Shown piece by piece: positions 45,865 to 55,582 of a stretch of DNA of 64,000 nucleotides. How positions within the stretch are numbered: the stretch's first letter is position 1; every line of letters begins with the position of its first letter. Source of the stretch: Agrostemma githago (taxonomy: Eukaryota > Streptophyta > Magnoliopsida > Caryophyllales > Caryophyllaceae); the NCBI GenBank assembly GCA_958450325.1, contig OY288257.1:31390771-31454770 (forward strand). Reading direction: 5' to 3'. The position numbers and the translations under genes were made by a program. The notes below the pieces were generated by a model. The model was not told where the DNA came from. It saw only the letters and a program-made list of their open reading frames with translations, and ran no database searches.

Positions 45865-45914
45865 GCTCCCCCACACTTAAACCGAGCAATGTCCTCATGC
45901 TCAATCGTAGTGTG
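45865..45914 (-). promoter_or_regulatory. Internal polypurine-like tract of the LARD element
   Basis: The minus strand carries GAGGACATTGCTCGGTTTAA followed by GTGTGGGGGAGC, duplicating the terminal tract. In coding Athila-type elements such a motif often follows the end of pol. Here it may mark where pol was lost or act as a second plus-strand primer. Confidence 0.6.
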
Positions 45915-46646
45915 CGGAGAGACAAAAGAAAAAGAAAAGAAACTACGAAAATAAAGCTAAAAATCAAAAATAAAGTGAAGAAAAGGGTAGAAGGCGTCCG
46001 GCCGGGGTGTAGTCAAGTCACCATGGGCCGAGACGAGAAAAGATATGGATGGGGGAAGAAATAAAAAGAAGGAAATAAAAGGAAATGGGAGGGGGGGGCT
46101 AGGTGTAATCAAGTCACCTAGCCCGGATTCCGCCTAAATCCGACTAAATCCAACAAAAAAGGGTGAAAAACTTGTAAATTTTGGATTTTGAAATGACTCT
46201 CGATGTAGTCATGTCATCGAGAGTCGGGAGCAACATATACCAAGGCCTCGAAGGCCACCATGACAAGGGAAAGGGGAACATGCAAAAGGAGACAAGCTAT
46301 AAAAGACAGAAAAGAAAGGATAGTTTCCATACCTATAGGTTAGCAACTCACTCTCTCCATCGTCTTCATGATCAATGTAAGTACTTCGCTAGTCTTCATC
46401 ATTGCTAATCCTCTTCATTGTCGATAATACCGCATGGTTGAAGGTAGTAAGCTTTCAATAATGTGAGGGAATGGGGTTTGGTGTGAATTTCGGTGTAAGG
46501 TGAAGAGGAAATGAAGTGATGGTATGCAAATGAAGTGTAAGGGTCATATGACATGAGCAAGGATGGGTAGGGAGGTTGGGTGGGGGTATACAATGGTTGG
46601 GTGGGCTCAAATGTTGAAGAAGGGGCATAAAAAGGAGTAGGGGACC

Positions 46647-46815
46647 ATCTCGGTCGGGATGGATGGTCCCGGTCGGGATGACACACCCGTCCCGGTCGGG
46701 AAGCTCCCTTCCCGGTCGGGATGGCACTCTAGCAAACTCGAATTATGGTACCCTCATCCCGATCGGGATGGCTCCTTCCCGGTCGGGAAGCCTTCTTCTC
46801 GGCCGGGAAGAGTCT
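46647..46815. repeat. Palindrome array inside the LARD element
   Basis: Seven to eight CCCGGTCGGG-type units occur, including ATCCCGATCGGGAT (perfect palindrome, about 46757), CTTCCCGGTCGGGAAG (about 46777) and TCTCGGCCGGGAAG (about 46797). It lies outside the LTRs, about 2.5 kb from the nearest one. Confidence 0.85.
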
Positions 46816-47092
46816 TCATCACCTCCATAACCCCAAAAGCTTATCCAAAGCTTCAAAAACCGATCCTCTTGCTCACGATCCACGCTCTATCAATAGCCAT
46901 TCCTTTCTAGGAATCACCTTCACTTCACACCTATCAAATAAACTCAAACTCAACATCAAATTCCCTCCCTCACATCGCTCCTCAAAATACCAAATTACAA
47001 GGATTCCACAAAAGCTAACAAATCCTAGAAACCAAAATATCCAAACAAACATAAACACAAATACAAGCACAAAAGAAAAGGGAAAAAGATAT

Positions 47093-47902
47093 TTACACTA
47101 GGCTACTCTCACCAACTACACCTCCATAGCCATCAAGAGCTCGAAGGAGTAAGTCAAATGCACTAGCAACATCTTCAATTAAGCTCACATGGCCGAGCCT
47201 AGCCACTTCCAAGAGCTTCCAAGTCGGAGGGAAGAAGCGATCATCTTCATTATGCTCGGGGTTCTCGTGATCTTCCGGGTCTTCGGAACCAACATAGCTA
47301 CGACTCTTATGACCATCCGGTAGGTATAGTGGTCTAGAGTCAAGCTCGGTATTATGATGTGGGAGATCACACCCTAGGGATGTCGCTTCTTCTACGGGGT
47401 CGAGAGTGGAACTCTTTTCCACCGCCCGACAAGGATCCTCTTCACCAACCGCCTCACAAGACAAGGGACTAGACATCGAGTGCGGTAGAGGAGGAGAAGG
47501 CATCAAGTTTTCTTCATTGGAGGCTTTAGGCTCCTTCAATTTCCCATACAAGGCAAGTTCCAAGGCATCTACTTCTTTTTCCCAAATATTGCGCTCCTTT
47601 TCACTCACCTTGTCTAATTGGTCATGAGGGGTCATCTCTTCACTTGAGGTTGGATTGTCAACATTCGGCTCATCACGAAGAAAATCAAACAAATCCAATT
47701 TTATCGCCAATACATTGGCTCCCCAAAAGTTATCTTGATAGTCATGCTTAACTCCCTCCTCATTGTCGACCCTTGAAGCTTCAACTTCCTCTACTCTTCC
47801 CCTATCTTCACCTCCCAAGCAACACTCAACAATGACCTCTTGATTGACCCTCTCTTCTTCATTTGTAGCTTCACGATCGGGTTGACTTTCTTGTGGAGAC
47901 AC
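47093..47902 (-). CDS. LARD ORF2, acidic gag-like protein part
   Basis: A 269-codon frame rich in Glu/Asp, without a zinc knuckle or known catalytic motif. It overlaps the end of ORF1 by 112 nt in another frame. The codons just upstream of its first Met continue ORF1 sequence sense (VEEGSFGNEG), so the two frames probably formed one protein separated by a single-base indel near 47930. Role unknown; it may be packaging-related, or merely retained. I do not recognise a Pfam-type domain. Confidence 0.5.
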   Translation of the reverse strand: MSPQESQPDREATNEEERVNQEVIVECCLGGEDRGRVEEVEASRVDNEEGVKHDYQDNFWGANVLAIKLDLFDFLRDEPNVDNPTSSEEMTPHDQLDKVSEKERNIWEKEVDALELALYGKLKEPKASNEENLMPSPPLPHSMSSPLSCEAVGEEDPCRAVEKSSTLDPVEEATSLGCDLPHHNTELDSRPLYLPDGHKSRSYVGSEDPEDHENPEHNEDDRFFPPTWKLLEVARLGHVSLIEDVASAFDLLLRALDGYGGVVGESSLV

Positions 47903-48321
47903 CCGACCTTCATTCCCAAATGAACCTTCCTCAACATGTTGATATGAGCCATGAGTGCATTGATGCGAGCATCTTGCACCTCTATTTGGGCCTTGAGCTC
48001 CTCCCTAACCCCTAGTATTTGAGCCATCATCGCTTGTTGAGTCTTTTGCATTAGAGTTATCGCTTCTTGTTGACTCTTAAGCAATTGAATCATCATTTGA
48101 CAAGTCTCAAAGTTGGGATCTTGTGGTTGTGGGTTATGTGAGGGTGTTTGGTAGTTGTTAGGATGTTGAAATGATCCTTGACAACTTTCATGGTAACCAT
48201 AAGGAGGGCGTTCGTAAGATTGTTGATGAGGTTGATATGGTTGGTGAAATTTCAGGACTTGGCCATTTGCCCCAAAGTTGTCCCGTGATGGTTGATGGTA
48301 GCTTGGACGCGCCATGTCCAT
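47791..48321 (-). CDS. LARD ORF1, Gln/Pro-rich coiled-coil protein
   Basis: A 176-codon frame begins MDMARPSYHQPSRDN, about 200 nt after the primer site, and is the first ORF of the element. The first ~80 residues are Gln/Pro/Tyr/His-rich (low complexity). Residues about 85-140 form a likely coiled coil (QMMIQLLKSQQEAITLMQK, EELKAQIEVQDARINALM). This layout resembles the tail of Athila-type gag proteins, but the match is by style only. Downstream residues after the frameshift are spurious. Confidence 0.5.
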   Translation of the reverse strand: MDMARPSYHQPSRDNFGANGQVLKFHQPYQPHQQSYERPPYGYHESCQGSFQHPNNYQTPSHNPQPQDPNFETCQMMIQLLKSQQEAITLMQKTQQAMMAQILGVREELKAQIEVQDARINALMAHINMLRKVHLGMKVGCLHKKVNPIVKLQMKKRGSIKRSLLSVAWEVKIGEE

Positions 48322-48467
48322 AACGTTGCTTTAATACCTAGGATGAACTAGAAGCACTTGAGCAAACGTTAGTAGCCTAGTGCTTTTGAGGCACTAGGAA
48401 GGGAGAATAGCACACAAGAAGAAAAATGGAGATACACAAGGAGAAGAGAACACAAAAATCAAGAACA

Positions 48468-48531
48468 ATAGTGGTAAGTATTCCCGCCTGTCACGCGGGT
48501 GACCCAGGTTCGATCCCCGGCAACGACGCCA
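48468..48531 (+). other. Extended tRNA-Asp-like segment containing the LARD primer-binding site
   Basis: On the plus strand 64 nt reproduce a plant tRNA-Asp(GTC) from the D-arm to the CCA end: ATAGTGGTAAGTATTCCCGC, anticodon arm CCTGTCACGCGGG (GTC anticodon), T-arm CCAGGTTCGATCCCCGG and acceptor CAACGACG-CCA. Only about two mismatches are seen against the canonical sequence as I remember it. The first ~11 nt of the tRNA are missing, so it is not a functional gene. CCA is encoded, and the segment sits 3 nt from the 5' LTR. In the element (minus) sense it is the primer-binding site, normally only ~18 nt. Confidence 0.88.
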
Positions 48532-48534
48532 ATT

Positions 48535-50135
48535 TGATGGGCGGGATTTGTCCTGGATCCCGCCGTCAAATAATAACCAACTAAACTAACTAGGGTAGCT
48601 AGGGCAAGTCGGGTCGAATCCACAGGGACGGGAAATGCGTTCAGACTAATGGGTGCTACGATCTAGGACTAAGTTCGAGATAAGCTAATCTAGGGTGATG
48701 GCTAAGGACTAGGCTAAGTCTAAAACGCGGAAAAAGAAGGCAAAAAAACTAACTAACGACTAAGGGAAGCAAATAATGAAAACTAGGGTTAGGTCGGGTT
48801 CATGGATGCGAAGAAAACAAGAAGGGGGAAACGGGGCCACTAGCATGCCTTCGAGGCCTAGGTAACACCGATCGGGCTCTCGCTACGTAATCGGTCTAGG
48901 GGTCGTCCTCACCGGGCTCTCGCTACGTAGTGACGCGATCATACCAACCAACCAAACACATACATACAAGAGAATATGCAAGAAAAACAAGGATTTATCG
49001 TCACTAGTCTAACAAGCATTTCATCGAGCATGTGGAGTGCAAGGTTGATGGGAAACAACAAAAACAACATCTAGTACCACCCTCTCACCCTAATCATCCA
49101 CAATCACAACCAATCTCCCTAGTAACCCTAGCAAGGATATACTCTAACATATCTATGCTAAAACTAACACTAACAAGAGGAATCAACATAAGAATCAAAA
49201 CAACCATAATGAAACTAGTGAAGACAATAAACTATGAACAATAAAATGAACAAAGAATCAAACTTTAATGATAAACAAGATTAAAGGAAAGGAAAAAAGA
49301 GATTATACCTACTAACAAGATGAAAGGAAGATTGAAAACTTGTATAAAAGAGAAAACCCAAAACAATTTTCCAAGGTTGTCAATCTTGGTTGAATTCTTC
49401 AAGAGATCCCTTAATACAAGGAGTAATCTAAGATTAACGATTAACTAAGAACTAATCTACACTAATCTATGCTAATCTATGCTAAACTATCTAGGGTTTA
49501 GTGTCTAATGAAGGATATATCATAAGATTACAAGAGGGAGGGTATTTATAGGGTTACAATGAGTAAGGAGAAGAAAAGATGAAGCGCGGGTCTGAACTGG
49601 GCTCATCCCGGTCGGGATGAGGTGGTCCCGGTCGGGATGAACTCATCCCGGTCGGGATCAAGCATAACACCGGGCTGTGTTATCAATAACACCAGGCTGT
49701 GTTATGGCTCTTCCCGGTCGGGGTGGACCCAAGACAGAAGCTATCGCATTTGTGCACTTCATCCAGGACGGGATGAGGTCCTTCCCGTCGGGGATGAGTC
49801 TTGTAGGCCTCCAATATGATCTTTAAGGTCCCTCCTTGCCTCTTATGGGTTTCTCATCGATTCTCGGGACTCGGGATCGAGCCTAAGGGGCTCGGGAATG
49901 GGTCCCAAGGTCTCGGGATCGAATCCAAGGCATCGAGTGATCGTTCCTTCTCTTCGTTGGCTCCAAAAGTGTATGAAACGAGTCAGAATCGTTCCAATTC
50001 TTCATGAATGGTCTCGGAAACCTAAAACGAACTAAAGGAAGCATAAGTAACCCATAAACCGCTCCCAAGGAGCGATTCCACAAGGAAAACGGGACCAAAA
50101 CACAACAAATTAGGCACTACAAACTTCACTTATCA
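48535..50135 (-). repeat. LARD 5' LTR, 1601 bp
   Basis: Partner of 42500-44140. It has lost about 40 bp of the palindrome cassette (near 49709-49730) relative to that copy. Confidence 0.93.
49600..49790. repeat. Palindrome cassette in LARD 5' LTR, shortened
   Basis: Three ATCCCGGTCGGGAT/GTCCCGGTCGGGAT units and the ATAACAC hairpin pair are intact. Later units are decayed (TTCCCGGTCGGGGT, ATCCAGGACGGGAT) and two are deleted. Confidence 0.85.
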
Positions 50136-50140
50136 GCATG

Positions 50141-50457
50141 AGACATATCTAGAAAATCCCTCAACCTCCTCCTTGGATCAGGATAGAACGGAGGAATGGC
50201 AGGACGAGCATTAGGGCACCAACCGCCCACTGCTGCAATTTTTCAGGAAGAGGGCATACCTCTCCTCGGGGGAATGCAAAAACGTGATGGGCAGTTTCCC
50301 AAAACGTTAGAAAAGCATCCAGGAAGTGTGAATTGATCCTAAGACGTTGCAGCGGGAATAAAGTATAAATTCCCATTTGAGTCACCCAAACCTTTTCTTT
50401 ATCCCGAAAATACCGGGACCATGTCAAAAGCATTGCAGTCAACTGCTCGATACCCAT
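50141..50457 (-). pseudogene. Antisense ORF of element A, exon 1 (5' portion)
   Basis: The ATG is at 50457-50455 (MGIEQLTAML). Downstream codons include FPLQRLRINSHFLDAFLTFW and HHVFAFPRGEVCPLP, closely matching element B (60832 on). It ends at the LARD target site and continues at 42499. The promoter region present in element B is missing here, because a deletion joins 50490 directly to the (CA)n tract of the LTR. Confidence 0.75.
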
Positions 50458-50489
50458 AGCAGATACTTGAACCTTTTCTTGAAAATCTA

Positions 50490-50533
<44 letters not shown>

Positions 50534-52068
50534 TATTACTATTATTATTAATACTACTAATTGCTAACACTAACGTTTTATTTTCGTTTCGTTTCGTTTT
50601 TATTTTCGTTCTTTTTTATTATTATTTCGATACTAACTTTAATACCGCGTATATGTATATCTAATAAATAACCATTTTAGATTGAACACGTTTAATTACG
50701 GTTTCCGTATCAAGTCCGTTTAACCCCTTTACAAGTCGTAACAGAGGCGACACCCCTTCGAGGAGCGCCGCCCTAAACACTTAAGGGCATAACACGATCG
50801 TGGTAACATGTACTTAGACGTGTCCGATGCCATTTTCGAGATTAGTAAGAAACCCGTTGACGCGAAAATCGAACATCACGTAATCCATAAGGATTAGTAA
50901 CGATGTCGTGACGCGGAGGGAATCAATTTTCGTCCTAGTCAAATTAATAACGACTTCATAAAACTTATTTCAAAATATCCGATACCGATCTCGTAATCAT
51001 ACTCTACACCTTATGAGCGTCGAAAAACCGAGTTGAGTTTAAATTACATAATATTTTTACACAACTCGGCTAGTTATTGATTTAAAATCAATAAATTCGG
51101 AACTATCACCTTTTCCGAAATCGAGTAGCAGCTCGAACAGAGGGCACTCGATCGAGTGCCATGGCTCACTCGATCGGGTGACCCCTTAAAAATGAGGCAG
51201 GAGGTCTTACGAAGGGCACTCGATCGAGTCCCTCCAATGACTCGATCGAGTGGCCTTCATAGCACAACTACATGAGCCTCCTACATATAACAAGCCTCGA
51301 TAAATCTATTTCTACGACTTCGGTCGTCACGTGTCAAGTCCATCACGTGTTCATTCTTTCAAAATCATGCATCTTTTTATTTTATTTTATCTAATCTATT
51401 TGTATCACCGCCATCAATATCATTTATTATTATTTTGCTCGTTATTTTGTATTGTCCGGGTTGTATTTCCGCCCGCGTAACTTGTAACTTGTTTTTGACT
51501 TTATTTTGTTTGTTTGTCATTTACTTTTTATAAACGAACCTCACATGCTAAATCACTTCGACGTGAACTAAATGCATTAAAATGACGTAGTTTGAACATA
51601 ATTCACATGCTTAGCTAAAATGTCGTTTGCGTAACATTTAATCATCATACTAACGCGCGTACACGGAAACGAACGATATCTAAGTAGAGGCCGCTAAGAG
51701 TGGGCGGGGTTCGGTGTTCTTTGTGGGCTTCCCAACACGTACCCTCGCCTCTTACTCAGAACCATGGTTTCCGGACGTCCGAAACCGTTGGCACACGAGA
51801 GTCATTCTATGCACGATATCCGATAACTCGGCGTCGGTATCATAATGCAAAGGGACGAACCCATAAACTCTAGCACTAAAAGCGGTCGTGCTTAGCATGA
51901 TACACCTAAGTGTAGAGTGGGTTTTAACGGGTCTGAACTCCCACAATGTTCGGTGGCGACTCCTATTTCGATTTAAATTTCGACCCGAGATCAATCTTAC
52001 CACGAGATTCATCCGCCTACCTAAACCCGCGCGTGGCCGCGTCGGGGTGGACCTATGTCATGTCCACA
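50490..52068 (+). mobile_element. 3' LTR of element A (LTR-c), 5'-truncated
   Basis: It begins in a (CA)n run (50492-50531) equivalent to 22629-22650 of LTR-b and ends GTCATGTCCACA at 52068, followed by CATAT. About 0.8 kb of LTR, the polypurine tract and the antisense-ORF promoter are missing. Remaining sequence is highly similar to LTR-b. Confidence 0.85.
51146..51251. repeat. Palindrome cassette in LTR-c
   Basis: ACTCGATCGAGT at 51146, 51218 and 51240, and ACTCGATCGGGT at 51168. One unit fewer than block 2 of LTR-b, so unit number varies between the LTRs of one element. Confidence 0.9.
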
Positions 52069-52071
52069 CAT

Positions 52072-52112
<41 letters not shown>

Positions 52113-52123
52113 AATAATAATAC

Positions 52124-54613
52124 GGAAATTTCCCATGGTACCCTCGAACTATGTCAGATTACACATGGTACACCCGCTTTTAAGTTTGTTCCCATGGAAA
52201 CCTTGAGTATTATAATTTAATTCCCAATTTGCCCTTACCCCATATTCCGTTATAACGCCGTGTGATTAATAATTAATCACACTTACACTCTCACACACTA
52301 ACACACTCTTACTCACTCATTCACTTATTCTCTCTCTCTCTATCTTTTCACCTTCTTTCATCTTCTTCACTGTACAAAAAAATGGCAAACAAAACTTCAT
52401 CACCATAACCTACCTCGATCATCCTGAAACATCAATTTATTAAAACCATCATCCAGCTACGAAAAGTTCATTTATGTGATTAAAATCATTTCTTTCAATA
52501 AGCACTAGGTAAATTACTAACGGTCCTTATTTTTGCATTTATGTGATTAAAGCTTCATTTTAATCTTTCTCTATGCTATTATGTGATTAAACTGTTTTTA
52601 TTTTCGTAGATTTTTTATGTTTAGTTTATAAATTTTGATTTAAAATTGTGATTAAATTAGGGTTTGGATTATATGTTTCACTTAGGGATTTTTATGGGTC
52701 ATAAATTTCAATTCCCAATCCGATACTATGTTCAGTGGATGATACTAGATTGATTGTTAATCTTATATTGTTCATTAAAATGGGGGTAAAAATTGGATAT
52801 GATACTCTCTAATAATGGAATTATAGTATCATCAACACTCTCATTCCCTATTTGCGTTATTTGCGGAAGTCAGGTGACTATAAATCATGTATGGTTAGAA
52901 GTACGTTGGTATAAGGATAATAGATTAGCTTCCCAGTGACTGAAGAAGAGCCAAAATTGTTGGTATGTAGATTGGAGATGGAGTGCTTTCTTTTCTTTGA
53001 TTGACAAATTCCTAATTTTGGATTATGTTACTTGGGGGAATAAAGTGTATTACTGCTATCAATATCGCAATTCGCAAGTCAGTGTCATACATACTCATAG
53101 CCATAATTAGTTGATGAAGAAAAGAGAGTGTGTTCTTTGATACTCCTATTGCCAGTGCTCCCTTGAATTTACTCCGTATTAATTAGAGTTGCTCTCTCAC
53201 CATACATTTGAGTTTGTCCAAGACTCATATATAGTATTTTAATTGAAACCTGTAAGTAATTGTTAGTCTGGTTGGCCATTTATACAGCAGTAGCGTTATT
53301 GTCATCAAGAGTAATCCTGAGAAGAGTAATTGTCTCGTTATAAACGAGTAGTGTTCTTGTTGAATGATGTCAGGTTTGTCATAAAGAGCATCAATTGTAG
53401 TTGAAGTTCACATGGATGTGATGTTCTTGTTAGTATTTATGCTATCAATTTACCTGTGACTGTCAAAAAAAAGGAAGGGTGAAAAAGGCAGAACACCCAA
53501 ATCCCACAAAGAAGGGATCTTCTTGGCTTTGTGGGCTAAATATTACAACCCCTAATTTCAAAAAGTTAGGGTTTATGTTCAATTATGAATGTTTATGAAA
53601 TATTTTTGCTTTGAATTTAAATTGTTTGTTTAGTTGTCAATTTTCGTATATGCCTCATGACTATTAAATATTTCGAATGTGTTATATTTCATTGTGTTAT
53701 GTTCTTATTATGATTGTGTTTGCTGAATTCTCATTTAATGTAGGTGTTTGTGTATAACTAGAATGCATGACAGCTGAAAAATGGTTGGAAGTTCAATATG
53801 ATGGAAAGTCCTTCGATTATTCTATGTACGACATTGATTTGATGCAATTACTGGATGTAATTGCCGATTAAAGTAGACTAAAGTTCATGATCGAACCAAT
53901 TATGATGCTTAAATTTTACAATTTCGACATAAAATCAATTTTCTTATAGATGTCACAAACTATTTCCATTTGTTTTTTCATCTTTTTCTTCAAATCTTGT
54001 TGAATGGACACTTGATCAACTACCCACATTGCATTATTAGAAGATACTTCTTCCGTTCAATATTTGTTCTTTTATTGCATCTTAGGCATGTTTTGTTTTC
54101 CACTTGAATTCCTCTTAGAGTTGAACTTGAATGTGAAACCGACATTGTTGGAAGTTTGATTTGTGTGGATTTTTTTGTTCATATTCTGTCAAAATAGAAA
54201 GGGGTGTGCATTTATAAGCATTTGGCGTAACGGCTAGTTCAATAGTCTAACTGTTACTTTGCTTCAAAGAGTCGCCCCTTTGGTTTCAGGGGTACCATGT
54301 GAACAACAATGTAACCTTAGGGGTACCATGAGAACAACTATCAAACATTAGGGGTACCATGGGAACGCCTCTCTTTATGCTAAGGGTTCTGAAAAGTAGC
54401 GATTGAGGGATGTAATTAATTTTTCCTCCCAAAATTAATTAACACTTAATGATCCAGCTCTTAGGCATAATTCAACGGCGTGATGACAGAAAATGGAATG
54501 TGGGTAAATCGGGAACTAAACTATAAAACTCAAGGTTACCATGGGAACAAACTTAAAAACGGGTGTACCATGTGTAATGTGACATAGTTCAAGGGTACCA
54601 TGAGACTTTTCCC
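52124..54613. mobile_element. Mutator-like element with long inverted ends, about 2.5 kb
   Basis: Roughly 130-150 bp inverted ends: left GGAAATTTCCCATGGTACCC..., right (inverted) GGGAAAAGTCTCATGGTACCC..., both continuing through ACATGGTACACCCG and TTAAGTTTGTTCCCATGG. It is flanked by AAT-repeat sequence, compatible with a 9-bp duplication ATAATAATA. Preceded by (GAT)n (52072-52111) and followed by (AAT)n (54614-54678). Confidence 0.75.
53767..53871 (+). pseudogene. Possible N-terminal exon remnant of a MULE protein
   Basis: A 34-codon frame (MTAEKWLEVQYDGKSF...MYDIDLMQLLDV) lies in the centre of the element. The pattern of an aromatic-rich strand followed by YDIDLMxLLD resembles the PB1-like N-terminal domain preceding plant MuDR transposases. 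No DDE transposase region remains. Weak assignment. Confidence 0.35.
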
Positions 54614-54678
<65 letters not shown>

Positions 54679-54699
54679 TAAAAAAAAATAAAATAATAA

Positions 54700-54823
54700 T
54701 GCAAGTTCCGTTTTTATAACTTCTTGTAATTTGTGGGGGCACAGATAGTATCTCGGCTTCCCTCTAACTTCTTGTAATTTGTTCTGGTGTTTAATGCAAG
54801 TTTCGTTTTTATAAAAAAAATAA
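54700..54823 (+). mobile_element. LINE 3'-end fragments
   Basis: 'tagtatctcggcttccctct' then 'aacttcttgtaatttgttct' and a tail (ATAAAAAAAATAA) match the 3' end of the LINE family, plus strand. The last ~45 bp are also present a second time just upstream (54703-54745). Confidence 0.6.
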
Positions 54824-55490
54824 GGGATATTTCCCATGGTACCCTCGAACTTTGACACATTACACACGGTACTCCTCATTTTAAGTTTGTTCCTATGGTA
54901 ACCTTGTGTTTTGTGTTTAGTGCCCATGGTACCCCTGATCAATTTTCCGTCATAACGGCGTCAAAAGTTAGTTTAGTTAAAGTGATTAATTTGTTTCAGA
55001 GGAAAAATTAGTTAGAACAATTAACGAACTTTTAATTAAAATAATTGAAAATTGAGGGAATGTCCATGGTATCCCTGTATTTTCAATGTTTTTGCCATGG
55101 TACCCTTATATTTTAAATTCTTTGCCCATGGTACCCTTGTGGTTACAATTACCATGGACAAATAATTGAAACCATAGGGGTACCATGGACAAAAAATTAA
55201 AAATAGAATGGTACCATCGTTAAAATATTGAAAACACAGGAATACCATGGGCATTTCCTTAATTTTCAATTATTTTAATTTGATTTCATTAATTTTCTAA
55301 CTAATTTCACCAAAAAAATTAAAATTAATCACTTTAACTAAACTAACTTTTAACGCCGTTATGACGGAAAATTGATTAGGGGTACCATGGGCACTAAACG
55401 CAAAACACAAGGTTACCATAGGAACAAACTTAAAATGAGGGATACCATGTGTAATGTGTCAAAGTTCGAGGGTACCGTGGGAAATATCCC
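54824..55490. mobile_element. Foldback Mutator-like MITE, 667 bp
   Basis: It begins GGGATATTTCCCATGGTACC and ends with its inverted copy, GGTACCGTGGGAAATATCCC. The arms pair over most of their length (about 330 bp each), so the whole element is one large hairpin. The inner part (55060-55260) is a second palindromic segment with repeated CCATGGTA words. It sits between A-rich sequences, the tail of the LINE on the left and poly(A) on the right. The ends relate to the 2.5-kb Mutator-like element. Confidence 0.8.
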
Positions 55491-55582
55491 AAAAAAAAAA
55501 AATAATAATAATAATTATAATAATTATAATAATAATAAGCTCAAAACTGTAATTTCACATCTTTTGATGTGAAATGATAAAT

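Larger units (their letters stand above)
42500..50135 (-). mobile_element. Complete non-autonomous LARD-type LTR retrotransposon, 7636 bp
   Basis: LTRs lie at 42500-44140 and 48535-50135, each TGATGG...TTATCA on the plus strand. The target duplication GCATG is perfect (42495-42499 and 50136-50140). Minus-strand order: 5' LTR (50135-48535), primer site complementary to tRNA-Asp, two overlapping gag-like ORFs, about 3 kb of non-coding sequence with a palindrome array and an internal polypurine-like tract, polypurine tract (44155-44141), 3' LTR. No protease, reverse transcriptase, RNase H or integrase is present. The tRNA-Asp primer and the GGACATTGC...GTGTGGGGGAG tract are Athila-style, so an Athila-like autonomous partner is inferred. 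The two LTRs differ by only about 1-2% by eye plus one ~40-bp palindrome deletion. Confidence 0.93.

Noticed and set aside
47406..47627. ORF opposite the LARD gag-like frame
   Set aside because: Shadow of the minus-strand ORF2.
48468..48531. Functional tRNA-Asp gene
   Set aside because: The 5' acceptor strand and part of the D-arm are missing, CCA is encoded, and it sits exactly at the LTR primer-site position.
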